DNA of 23,276 nt from Acidobacteriota bacterium (GTDB lineage: Bacteria; Acidobacteriota; Terriglobia; Acidiferrales; UBA7541). The stretch lies in contig QHYO01000356.1 in NCBI GenBank assembly GCA_003224135.1, positions 1-23,276 on the forward strand, written 5' to 3'. Below the pieces are notes generated by a model that ran no database searches, was not told the DNA's origin, and worked only from the letters and a program-made list of their open reading frames with translations. This document shows positions 14,596-22,333 of the stretch, one piece after another (within the stretch, counting starts at the first letter, position 1; each line of letters starts with the position of its first letter). A program made the position numbers and the translations under genes.

Positions 14596-17388
14596 ATGGC
14601 TACGGTGAAGCCGGTACTACATGGCAAATCAGTTGAAGCAGGCGCGCCCGATACACAAGGCACTCCGACGGGATTGAACTTCAGCCGCTTCTTCACCGAC
14701 GGAAAGATTTCGCCATTCGACGCAGTCGAATGGGAAAAGCGCACCGCTCTGATCGGCAACGAAAAGGGCGTTACGATTTTCCGCCAGGAAGACGTCGAAG
14801 TTCCGAAAAATTGGTCGCAAACGGCGACGAACATTGTCGCCAGCAAGTATTTCCACGGCAAACCCGGCAGCCCGGAGCGTGAAGGCTCCGTGCGCCAGCT
14901 AATCGGCCGCGTCGTGAATACGATTGTTCGCTGGGGCACGGAAGGCGGCTACTTCGCCGACAGCGCGTCACGCGATGCTTTCAAGGACGAATTGACGCAC
15001 CTGCTCGTCGAACAGAAGATGAGCTTCAATTCGCCGGTGTGGTTCAACGTCGGTGTTCAATCAAAGCCTCAGTGCTCCGCGTGCTTTATCAACTCTGTCC
15101 ACGACAACATGGAATCGATCATGGGTCTGACCCGTACCGAGGGCATGCTCTTCAAGTGGGGCTCCGGCACAGGCACGAATTTTTCTTCATTGCGCGGCAG
15201 TAAGGAAACTCTTTCTGGCGGCGGCATCGCTTCCGGTCCGGTGAGCTTCATGAAGGGTTTCGACGCCTTCGCGGGCGTCATCAAGAGTGGCGGCAAGACG
15301 CGTCGCGCGGCCAAGATGGTCATTCTGAACGTGGACCATCCGGACATCGTGGAATTCATCGAATGCAAATATAAGGAAGAAACAAAGGCGCACGCGCTGA
15401 TTCGCGCCGGCTACGATTCCGCGATCGACGGCGAAGCCTACACCTCGATCTTTTTTCAGAATGCCAACCACTCTGTGCGCGTAACGGACGACTTTATGCG
15501 CGCTGTGGAGCAGGATAAAGACTGGTGGACCAAGAACGTGACCGACGGCCAGCCGGCCGATAAACTCCGCGCGCGTGACCTGCTCTATAAGATGGCCGAA
15601 TCCACCTGGCATTGCGGCGACCCCGGCATGCAATACGACACGACGGTGAATCGTTGGCATACATGCAAGACCACCGCTCGCATTAATGCCAGCAACCCGT
15701 GCTCTGAATACATGTTCCTGGATGACACGGCTTGCAATCTCGCTTCGCTGAATTTGATAAAGTATGTCGATTCCAACGGCCAGTTTGACGTTGAAGCCTA
15801 TAAGCACGCGGTCGAGGTGACCATCACCGCGCAGGAAATCCTCGTCGATTTCGCCAGCTACCCCACGCCGAAGATTGCCGAAAACTCGCACAATTTCCGG
15901 CCGCTCGGCTTGGGCTACGCCAACCTCGGCGCGCTGCTCATGTCCATGGCGTTACCGTACGATTCGAACGAAGGCCGCGACGTTGCCGGAGCTGTTACCG
16001 CGCTGATGTGCGGTGAAGCTTACGCGCAGTCTGCACGGGTCGCAGAAAGAATGGGACCCTTCCCCGGATACGCAGTGAATCGCGAAGCGATGCTCGATGT
16101 CATCCGTATGCACCGCGATTCCATGCGCGGTATCAATCCAGATCATGTGCAACCGGAGCTTTTCCTGGCAGCGCAGGAGTCTTGGAATGACGCGTTGGAT
16201 CTCGGCGAAAAGTACGGCTTTAAGAATTCTCAAGTCACCGTGCTCGCCCCGACCGGCACCATCGGCTTCATGATGGATTGCGACACGACAGGCATCGAAC
16301 CTGATCTGGCTCTTGTCAAATATAAGAAGCTGGTTGGCGGCGGCCTGATCAAGATCGTGAACAACACCGTTCCGCAGGCGCTGACGAAACTCGGCTACAC
16401 GCCCGACCAAACCAGTGAAATCATTTCCTACATCGATGGCCACGGCAAGGTGGACGGCGCGCCGCATTTCAAGCCAGAGCACCTGCCGGTTTTCGATTGC
16501 TCGCTCGCACCGCCAGGCGGAGGGCGTTCGATCACCTGGACCGGTCACGTCAAAATGATGGCGGCAGCGCAGCCGTTCCTTTCTGGCGCGATCTCGAAAA
16601 CCATCAACATGCCGGAGGAATCCACGATCGAAGACATCATGGACGCGTACATGGAGTCGTGGAAGCTCGGGCTCAAAGCAGTCGCGATCTACCGCGATAA
16701 TTCGAAGAAGTCGCAGCCTCTCAATGCAGGCGGCAACAAAAAGGAAGAAAAATCCGCGGCGGCTGCCGTGGCGGCGGTTGTGGAACCAATGCAGCGCGAA
16801 CTCTTCGCACGCGCCCAGCGCGAAAAGATGCCGGCGGAACGGGCCTCCGTTACCCATAAGTTCAGCGTCGGCGGCCACGAAGGCTACATCACCGTTGGCC
16901 TCTACGAAGACAGTCGTCCGGGCGAGGTCTTTATCAAAATGTCCAAGGAAGGCTCTACGCTTTCCGGCGTAATGGACGGTCTGGCGCTTACCATCTCGAT
17001 CGGCCTGCAATATGGCGTGCCGCTCAAGGTGTTCGTGGACAAGCTCCTGAATACCCGCTTCGAACCAAGCGGCATCACCGCCAATGCAAACATTCGTTTC
17101 GTATCTTCAGTGCTCGATTACATTGCACGCTGGCTTGGCGGGCGTTTCATCTCATCGGACTACCTGAAGCTCAACGGCGCGGCGCCTGAAGGGATTGTTG
17201 CCGCCGCACCGTTGCAAACGAATCTGGCAATGCCGCCGGCGATCAAGCCGACGGAACCGGCTGGGTCGAGAACTCCAAGCAACGCTCACGAAGGAGCGCC
17301 AACCTGCAGCGAATGCGGCATGTTGATGGTGCCCAACGGAGCCTGCTACAAATGCGAAAACTGCGGCAGCACCAGCGGGTGCAGCTAA
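14596..17388 (+). CDS. nrdJ: adenosylcobalamin-dependent ribonucleotide reductase, class II
   Basis: The ATG at 14596 has GGAGG at 14585-14589. The 930-residue enzyme reduces ribonucleotides to deoxyribonucleotides using coenzyme B12 to make a thiyl radical. The catalytic Asn-x-Cys-x-Glu is NPCSE at 367-371, so Cys369 is the radical cysteine. Cys380 (TACNLASLNL), 11 residues on, is one half of the redox pair, and Cys160 or Cys163 (CSACF) is the other. LAPTGTIGFMMDCDTTGIEP and the phosphate-binding regions are present. A TSCPD domain covers about 755-860, and the C-terminus holds a Cys-rich tail (Cys904, 907, 917, 920, 923, 929) that probably binds zinc and re-reduces the active site. Length is normal for the family and nothing appears broken. 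It gives oxygen-independent DNA precursor synthesis; no class I subunits are nearby. Confidence 0.98.
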   Translation: MATVKPVLHGKSVEAGAPDTQGTPTGLNFSRFFTDGKISPFDAVEWEKRTALIGNEKGVTIFRQEDVEVPKNWSQTATNIVASKYFHGKPGSPEREGSVRQLIGRVVNTIVRWGTEGGYFADSASRDAFKDELTHLLVEQKMSFNSPVWFNVGVQSKPQCSACFINSVHDNMESIMGLTRTEGMLFKWGSGTGTNFSSLRGSKETLSGGGIASGPVSFMKGFDAFAGVIKSGGKTRRAAKMVILNVDHPDIVEFIECKYKEETKAHALIRAGYDSAIDGEAYTSIFFQNANHSVRVTDDFMRAVEQDKDWWTKNVTDGQPADKLRARDLLYKMAESTWHCGDPGMQYDTTVNRWHTCKTTARINASNPCSEYMFLDDTACNLASLNLIKYVDSNGQFDVEAYKHAVEVTITAQEILVDFASYPTPKIAENSHNFRPLGLGYANLGALLMSMALPYDSNEGRDVAGAVTALMCGEAYAQSARVAERMGPFPGYAVNREAMLDVIRMHRDSMRGINPDHVQPELFLAAQESWNDALDLGEKYGFKNSQVTVLAPTGTIGFMMDCDTTGIEPDLALVKYKKLVGGGLIKIVNNTVPQALTKLGYTPDQTSEIISYIDGHGKVDGAPHFKPEHLPVFDCSLAPPGGGRSITWTGHVKMMAAAQPFLSGAISKTINMPEESTIEDIMDAYMESWKLGLKAVAIYRDNSKKSQPLNAGGNKKEEKSAAAAVAAVVEPMQRELFARAQREKMPAERASVTHKFSVGGHEGYITVGLYEDSRPGEVFIKMSKEGSTLSGVMDGLALTISIGLQYGVPLKVFVDKLLNTRFEPSGITANANIRFVSSVLDYIARWLGGRFISSDYLKLNGAAPEGIVAAAPLQTNLAMPPAIKPTEPAGSRTPSNAHEGAPTCSECGMLMVPNGACYKCENCGSTSGCS

Positions 17389-17407
17389 GAATGCGGCGCG
17401 AACGGGT

Positions 17408-17435
17408 CTCAGGGGTTGTATTTACAAACCCTGAG
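17408..17435 (+). repeat. stem-loop 1 of the post-nrdJ cluster
   Basis: CTCAGGG (17408-17414) pairs with CCCTGAG (17429-17435); after one G/A mismatch, TTGTA (17416-17420) pairs with TACAA (17423-17427) over a 2-nt turn. There is no T-tract after it, so it does not look like a standard terminator. Confidence 0.7.
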
Positions 17436-17455
17436 CCAAACGACGTCTCAGGATT

Positions 17456-17480
17456 TAAGGGTTTGTTTTACAGACCCTTA
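17456..17480 (+). repeat. stem-loop 2 of the post-nrdJ cluster
   Basis: TAAGGGT (17456-17462) pairs with ACCCTTA (17474-17480), then after one T/G position TGT (17464-17466) pairs with ACA (17470-17472). It has the same layout as stem-loop 1: 7 bp, one unmatched pair, a shorter inner stem and a tiny loop. It is followed by five A's, not T's. Confidence 0.7.
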
Positions 17481-17522
17481 GAAAAACACCCTGTGCCTAC
17501 GCACCCCGACCTAAAGCGGGTT

Positions 17523-17548
17523 TCAGGGTTGGCAGTCGCAAACCCTGA
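17523..17548 (+). repeat. stem-loop 3 of the post-nrdJ cluster
   Basis: TCAGGGTT (17523-17530) pairs with AACCCTGA (17541-17548) over a 10-nt loop. The arms share the core of stem-loop 1. It ends 24 nt before the next start codon, so it may affect translation of that gene. Confidence 0.7.
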
Positions 17549-17572
17549 TGTAAAGTTCGAGCGAGAGACTCG

Positions 17573-17905
17573 ATGAGCGCCTCCGCACCCCGCCCAGCCT
17601 TTTCGCCAGAAGCAGACGTTCCGCACACAAGAGGATTTCTTCACATCGTCCGCTACGGGACGGGTCCGCGTGCACTCTACGTACTCACCTATCACCGGCT
17701 GGACGGAGGCGGCGCAAGCGCGAAGCCTCTTCTCGCTGAAGGTGCTCAGCCACTGCTCGATCTTCTGGACCGCATGGGCGTCGATTTTCGCCTAAACGAA
17801 GTCCGCGGCGCGCTCGAGGACATTCTTCGGCTCGGCTCTGCAAATATTCCGGACCTCTGGCTTAGCGACGAAGAAATGCTGGAGAAGGGACTCATCGAAG
17901 GTTGA
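17573..17905 (+). CDS. small hypothetical protein, 110 aa
   Basis: The ATG at 17573 is preceded by a purine-rich stretch (GCGAGAGA) at about 10 nt. The product is soluble, with no signal or membrane segment. Residues about 20-50 (GFLHIVRYGTGPRALYVLTYHRLDGGG) and the C-terminal LDLLDRMGVDFRLNEVRGALEDIL look like a compact alpha/beta protein. I believe similar proteins occur widely in Acidobacteria, but I do not know a function. It is followed by a perfect terminator, and its frame is clean and strongly biased, so it is probably real. Confidence 0.75.
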   Translation: MSASAPRPAFSPEADVPHTRGFLHIVRYGTGPRALYVLTYHRLDGGGASAKPLLAEGAQPLLDLLDRMGVDFRLNEVRGALEDILRLGSANIPDLWLSDEEMLEKGLIEG

Positions 17906-17947
17906 CTTGGCGAAGCCCCAGAGGCTGATTAGAAATCTCACAACAAC

Positions 17948-17985
17948 AAACAGACCGGAGGCAACCGCCTCCGGTCTGTTTTATT
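17948..17985 (+). terminator. intrinsic terminator, probably bidirectional
   Basis: A perfect 15-bp stem (17948-17962 with 17967-17981; GACCGGAGGC and GCCTCCGGTC inside) with a 4-nt loop AACC ends in TTTTATT. On the minus strand the stem is followed by TTTGTTGTTG, so it can also end the zinc-ribbon gene that converges from the right. Confidence 0.95.
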
Positions 17986-18008
17986 AGGGCGCGACGCTAA
18001 AGAAAAAT

Positions 18009-18230
18009 CTAATGAGGTCTGGGTCGCAACGGTGGCCTCGCGGCCAGGGAACGCGGCCTCATACGGAGCCGGGGACCAATTGGCGGCGGCACCGCTTGCA
18101 GAGAACTCCCGCAGCTCGGACAGAACTCCAGCCCGGCATTCGGACCGGAGAGATGCGCCCGGAGCCAATGTCCTCTCGCCGAACACTCCTGATTAATGCA
18201 CTGCACAGTCCATCCCGGCAAATATTGCAT
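18009..18230 (-). CDS. small zinc-ribbon protein, 73 aa
   Basis: The ATG at 18230 is chosen because GGGGGAAG ends 4 nt upstream; the frame is open further upstream but without coding character. The N-terminal half holds C-x4-C (QCINQECSARGHW) and, 20 residues later, CPSCG, a four-Cys zinc-ribbon pattern. The tail is rich in Pro and Arg (PPPIGPRLRMRPR, then RPPLRPRPH) and very basic. This layout suggests nucleic-acid or protein binding but no specific role is known. It ends in TAG and converges on the bidirectional terminator. Confidence 0.65.
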   Translation of the reverse strand: MQYLPGWTVQCINQECSARGHWLRAHLSGPNAGLEFCPSCGSSLQAVPPPIGPRLRMRPRSLAARPPLRPRPH

Positions 18231-18542
18231 GTTGCTTCCCCCAGTGGACGCTGATGGCGAAGGCGTACCCGCCCGCCGGCGTCTGAAGCAGCAAAGATGC
18301 CGGATTGTGATGCGAGAAGCCGGTGGTGTCAAGAACAAACCACACAAGATATAGGGGTGCGGTTGCAGACGTGTAGATTTCCTCCTGAAGCTTCAAAGGC
18401 CGCGGTTGCGGTCAGGGATTGACCAATTCCCATCGTCATGGCGCGAAGTTTCACTGCGCCGTTCGATGTATTAGATGATGAGAGCAACCTAGAGCGAATC
18501 AATGAAACTCAGTTCTACGCCAGCTTGGGACGGAGAAACTTC
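18231..18542. other. divergent intergenic region
   Basis: This lies between the zinc-ribbon gene (minus) and the SPFH gene (plus). TTGACC at about 18419-18424 could be a -35 for the plus-strand gene, but no good -10 is placed 16-18 nt after it. No hairpin stands out. The plus frame from ATG 18438 is open into the SPFH gene but reads as non-coding before 18543. Confidence 0.4.
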
Positions 18543-19403
18543 ATGACTACTACCGGACGTGGTGAATTCGATTTGGGTGGTTCGCTTCGCGCCATGCCGA
18601 ATTTTGGAAACCTCAGGAATCGGTTCCTGCGTATCCTCGGCGCAATTCTCGTATTGATCCTGCTGTCCGCGAGCACCACTTCCATTCCCACCGGCAATGT
18701 TGGTGTCTTGACCCTCTTCGGCAGAGTCACCGGTGACGTACTCGGCGAAGGCATCCATTTGATCAATCCGCTTAAAGCGGTCAAGAAACTTTCCGTCCAG
18801 ACCCAGTCGGTCAAGGAAAGCGCAAACGTTCCGTCGAATGAAGGGCTGATCCTCGCTCTTGATACGTCTCTGCTTTTCCGTCTTGACCGGAGCAAAGCGG
18901 CGCAAGTTTTTCAGACGGTTGGAGAGAACTACGCGGAAAAGATCGTTGAGCCCACTCTCCGAGCAGCGATTCGCGCGTCTACGTCGTCTCATACCGCGAA
19001 CGCCCTTTACACCAATGCCCGCGAACTCGTCCAGCAACAGATCCAGGACGAGTTGACGACACAACTTGCCGCGCGCGGCGTCATCGTCGAAGCGGTTCTT
19101 CTACGCGACGTGCAGCTCCCAGCCATGCTGAAAGGCTCAATCGAAGCCAAGCAGCAGGCCGAACAGGACGCTCTCCGCATGAGTTTTATTCTCCAAAAGG
19201 AAAAGCAAGAGGCCGAACGCAAGCGCATCGAAGCCCAGGGCATCGCGGACTTTCAGAAAATTGTCGCACAGGGGATCAGCCCGCAGCTTTTGGAGTGGAA
19301 AGGAATTGAAGCCACCGAAAAGCTTGCACTCAGCTCGAACACGAAAGTCGTGGTGATCGGCAACGCGAAGAACGGGCTACCCCTTGTGCTTGAGCCCAAA
19401 TAA
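18543..19403 (+). CDS. SPFH / prohibitin-like membrane protein
   Basis: ATG 18543 is preceded by GGAG (18532-18535) and begins at a typical N-terminus. The 286-residue protein has a membrane anchor at about 31-45, then a band-7/SPFH domain (about 46-220). That domain includes IPTGNVGVLTLFGRV, GEGIHLINPL and the YAEKIVEPTLRAAIR segment. A charged coiled coil follows at about 215-255 (EAKQQAEQDALRMSFILQKE and on). This matches prohibitin-type proteins that form ring-shaped membrane scaffolds and often control membrane proteases such as FtsH. It is single and does not sit beside a NfeD or protease gene here; the Ste24-type protease about 3 kb downstream is the only protease in view. Confidence 0.9.
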   Translation: MTTTGRGEFDLGGSLRAMPNFGNLRNRFLRILGAILVLILLSASTTSIPTGNVGVLTLFGRVTGDVLGEGIHLINPLKAVKKLSVQTQSVKESANVPSNEGLILALDTSLLFRLDRSKAAQVFQTVGENYAEKIVEPTLRAAIRASTSSHTANALYTNARELVQQQIQDELTTQLAARGVIVEAVLLRDVQLPAMLKGSIEAKQQAEQDALRMSFILQKEKQEAERKRIEAQGIADFQKIVAQGISPQLLEWKGIEATEKLALSSNTKVVVIGNAKNGLPLVLEPK

Positions 19404-19446
19404 GCCAGTGTTCGAACCGAAATAATCTTTGGCGAGTTTATGGGGT

Positions 19447-20067
19447 CTAGTTGTTCGGTGGATTCTTGGCAGGCTCTAGAGAAGGTGCTTCGCCGACCAA
19501 CGCTTGCAACTCAGCAACACGAGCCTTCAGCGTCTCCACAGCTTGTTTCTTGTCGCTGATCTGTTGCGCCTCAGCATCCAGATTCGCCTTACCATCCTTG
19601 TCATTGGCGAAATCGGGCTTCGAATAATAGGCATCGCTATCAAGAGCTGCCTTTCGTTGCGTCACATCCAACTCGTGTTCTGCTTGCGCCAATTCCTTCT
19701 TGGCATGTTCCAACGCCGCAGCGTTTTCCGCGTTTTGCTCCCTGGTCTTCTCATCGTTCACCGGAGCGGCTTGCGCTTGGCTCGCATCGCTCGTCGCCGC
19801 GGCGTTGTCCTCGGCTTTTGCAGGATTGATCTGCGCCTCTGCGGCGTTCGCACCAGACACGCGTGCCGCCGGCAAATCGTCATTGGTGAGGGTGCGAACA
19901 GGCTTTGCAGCAGTTTTCTTCTGGTCGCGGGCTCGCCGCGCGGCTTCTGCCACCGACGGTGCCGAATCGTCTTGGGATTGCGCCAACGCTGCGCCGGACA
20001 ATCCGGTCAAAAACACACAGGCTATCAGGAAAGGGACAAAACGATAGTGGCATTTCCGCTTCAACAT
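19447..20067 (-). CDS. exported coiled-coil hypothetical protein
   Basis: The ATG at 20067 has AGGAAG at suitable distance and starts a signal peptide ending in GAALAQ at residue 30. The 206-residue product then has an Ala/Asp-rich disordered part with an RRARDQKK patch and a long Glu/Lys/Ala helix (about 105-190) that should form a coiled coil. There is no enzymatic motif. A structural or scaffolding role in the periplasm is only a guess. It converges with the SPFH gene (43-nt gap, no terminator). Confidence 0.75.
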   Translation of the reverse strand: MLKRKCHYRFVPFLIACVFLTGLSGAALAQSQDDSAPSVAEAARRARDQKKTAAKPVRTLTNDDLPAARVSGANAAEAQINPAKAEDNAAATSDASQAQAAPVNDEKTREQNAENAAALEHAKKELAQAEHELDVTQRKAALDSDAYYSKPDFANDKDGKANLDAEAQQISDKKQAVETLKARVAELQALVGEAPSLEPAKNPPNN

Positions 20068-20200
20068 AGGTTTCTTCCTTTGGGGACCTGTAAGCCAACA
20101 TACGCCGCGGACGCGGCATGCGCAATATTCAGACCTTTGCACTGCCACGAATCAATTACGACCGAACCGTTTGAGCGGCGCCCGGTGGCTCAAAAGCCTC

Positions 20201-21241
20201 TCAATGTCCTGTTCCCACCTCACGCGGAGGCTCCAAGTCACGAAACGCAAAGTGTGTTTGCAGTCCCTTTATGGCCTGGCCGTTTGACTCCGCATAGGGA
20301 TAAATGAAGTAGTCTAGCGGCTCGCCTTTCTGTTCCGCGGAAAGCCGGATGTCGCGTCCATAGGTGAACATCACTCGCTCCGCATCGATCGCGCCGAAAA
20401 AATATTCGCGCTTCGCGGGATTCTTCGAAGCCTCTGAAGCATCCACGGGCACCCATCCAATTCCAACAAAATAAAACTCCGCCCAGCAGTGATAGCCCGA
20501 AATGTCCCCTTCGGCCTTGCTCTCTGGCAGCGGAAATCCAATCTCAAACCTCGCAGGAATTCCCGACGAGCGCATCATCCCGATCAACACGGAATGAAAT
20601 TCCGTGCAGTTTCCACGCTTTGAATCGCAAGCCCACATGGCATCGCCGCGGCCCCAACCTTCGCCGGACTTGTCATAACGCATCGTCGAAGCCACGTAAT
20701 TATAGATTCGCCGTGCCTTTTCCATCGGTTCCGTTACGCCTTCTGTTTGCGTCCGGGCCAATTCCGCAAGCGTGGCATTCAAGGGCACCATCTTGTCCGG
20801 CTCCAGGTACCGCTTCAGCATCGCCTCTTTCGCTGGGCGCGCTGGTGGCGGGGTCTTCAGATCCCGAGCGTATTCGCGCCTGGTCACTTCGAATCGCAGC
20901 GTGGCTGAGTATCCCGCGGATGTCTCCGCCGCCGTCGGAGTAAAAACAGCGTAGCTGTTGCCGTATTCGTGTTCCTTGCTGACCTGGTGCGCAACCGGAC
21001 TCTCGATCGAAAGCTTGCGAATCGATTGATGCTCATCGGACTGTGGCAAAGGCATCCAGAGACGCGTCTCGCCTTTGCTGTCGGGGTTCGCCGGAACACG
21101 CAGCTCGTAGGTAGACACAAACGACCTTTGCTGGCCGCCCGTTGTTTTTTCGGCAGAAACCACGTTCGTTCCGAATATTGCCGCCACCGCAATGATTAGG
21201 GCCACTACGGCCAAAACGCTCGTTTCCCGATGGTTCTTCAT
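20201..21241 (-). CDS. exported transglutaminase-like cysteine protein
   Basis: The ATG at 21241 starts a 346-residue protein with a hydrophobic export signal or anchor at about 8-29. An N-terminal beta-sandwich-like part (about 40-125) precedes the transglutaminase core. The catalytic triad is complete: Cys212 in KRGNCTEFH, His251 in GYHCWAEFY and Asp267 in VPVDAS. Bacterial members of this family act as proteases or cross-linking enzymes outside the cytoplasm; the substrate is unknown. It shares direction with the coiled-coil gene 133 nt downstream and may share its transcript. Upstream it diverges from the small hypothetical gene. Confidence 0.88.
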   Translation of the reverse strand: MKNHRETSVLAVVALIIAVAAIFGTNVVSAEKTTGGQQRSFVSTYELRVPANPDSKGETRLWMPLPQSDEHQSIRKLSIESPVAHQVSKEHEYGNSYAVFTPTAAETSAGYSATLRFEVTRREYARDLKTPPPARPAKEAMLKRYLEPDKMVPLNATLAELARTQTEGVTEPMEKARRIYNYVASTMRYDKSGEGWGRGDAMWACDSKRGNCTEFHSVLIGMMRSSGIPARFEIGFPLPESKAEGDISGYHCWAEFYFVGIGWVPVDASEASKNPAKREYFFGAIDAERVMFTYGRDIRLSAEQKGEPLDYFIYPYAESNGQAIKGLQTHFAFRDLEPPREVGTGH

Positions 21242-21541
21242 GAAACGCTCTTTCCCCCCGGCTACACTCCTGGACCCGGCAAGTATGTCTCCGCCGGGGA
21301 GAAACTGAACACGCGCCTGGCGTTGCGCGCTACCGCGCGGATGCTGGTGCCGCAAGTGTCGGCTCGTCGCGATAATAGGTGCACTGCCCCGACCGCTTGC
21401 CCTAAAATAAAGACTTGCGACTTAAAACGAGACTTCGACCCTTTGCCATTATCTACCTTCGCTTCAGCACATAGAGCGCAACCGTTCCGCTTTTCGCCGA
21501 CCAGTCAGGCAAAGCCAGTTTTTGCGCGCACCCTGAGTATC
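21242..21541. other. divergent intergenic region
   Basis: The plus frame is open from 21230, but the stretch up to 21541 reads as non-coding (many Cys, Arg and Thr, no hydrophobic pattern) and includes the transglutaminase leader on the other strand. No promoter could be placed with confidence. Confidence 0.4.
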
Positions 21542-22147
21542 ATGCTTGGTTTCGCGTTTCTCGGCGCTGCCGGCGCTTCTGCCGAACCGCAAGCGGGAAC
21601 GCGCGCAATTGTCAAGGTCCAGAGTTGCAAAATCGCACGCGTCAGCTTGCTCTCTTCGCTTGTCTTGCCGGCGAATCTGGCTGCTTACCCCTTGACTGAT
21701 TCCACTCCGTGCACGAACGATCTTTTTTTTCGTGTCTCGAACGCGCAATCTTCTGGTAATCCGTCTAAAGGTCCAACGAACTCAGGCGGCAGCAACGTCA
21801 ATACAAAATTGCCGGCGTCCGAACATCGCTTCTGGGATCGCAAGAACAGTTTCCTGTTTGCTGCCGTCGGAGCTTCGCGGGCACTGGACTACTCGTCTAC
21901 CTTGAACTTTCGCCGTCGTGGCCGCAACGAAGCATTTCTGACCAACGACATCGTCGACAATCACGCCGCCTTCGCCGCCATCGAAGCAGCCGGTACGGCT
22001 GTGTCCATTGGAGTCTCTTACCTGTTTCACCGCTATCATCATCATCGTCTCGAGCGTTGGACCTCCATCGTGCACGCAAGCCTTGCCACATCGGGTGCCG
22101 TACGAAATTATTGCCTTAAGACTGAACATCCGCATACCACACCTTAA
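21542..22147 (+). CDS. hypothetical protein, probably exported or membrane-associated
   Basis: I place the start at ATG 21542, where a short hydrophobic stretch ending GAAGASAEP resembles a signal peptide. Upstream in-frame starts exist, so this is uncertain. The convincing part is the C-terminal half: EHRFWDRKNSFLFAAVGASR, then RALDYSSTLNFRRRGRNEAF, VDNHAAFAAIEAAGTAVSIG and SYLFHRYHHHRLERW. Two weak membrane helices and a His-rich loop are visible. I believe this block recurs in Acidobacteria as an unnamed family. A His cluster could bind metal, but no function is known. Confidence 0.6.
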   Translation: MLGFAFLGAAGASAEPQAGTRAIVKVQSCKIARVSLLSSLVLPANLAAYPLTDSTPCTNDLFFRVSNAQSSGNPSKGPTNSGGSNVNTKLPASEHRFWDRKNSFLFAAVGASRALDYSSTLNFRRRGRNEAFLTNDIVDNHAAFAAIEAAGTAVSIGVSYLFHRYHHHRLERWTSIVHASLATSGAVRNYCLKTEHPHTTP

Positions 22148-22333
22148 TTGTTTCTATCTCGTGCTTTCCTTCCTTGTCCCGCGGCCATCTAACTAAAGAG
22201 CCTCGCCGCCCGGCATCACGCGCGCGGACTGGTGGAAGGTTGCAGGTGAAGCCGGATGTACTGCATACTCGCGTCGCCCGCGTCGCCTGGCGGTCTCGCG
22301 TGGCGATTCATCAATCGAAACAGAGGGGGACGA

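Noticed and set aside
15952..17010. 352-codon minus-strand frame, and the 234-codon one at 15187-15891
   Set aside because: Both are antisense to nrdJ, whose catalytic motifs are intact; they have no domain features.
19504..20307. 267-codon plus-strand frame
   Set aside because: It is antisense to the exported coiled-coil gene, which has a signal peptide and ribosome site; the Leu/Arg-rich product is a shadow.
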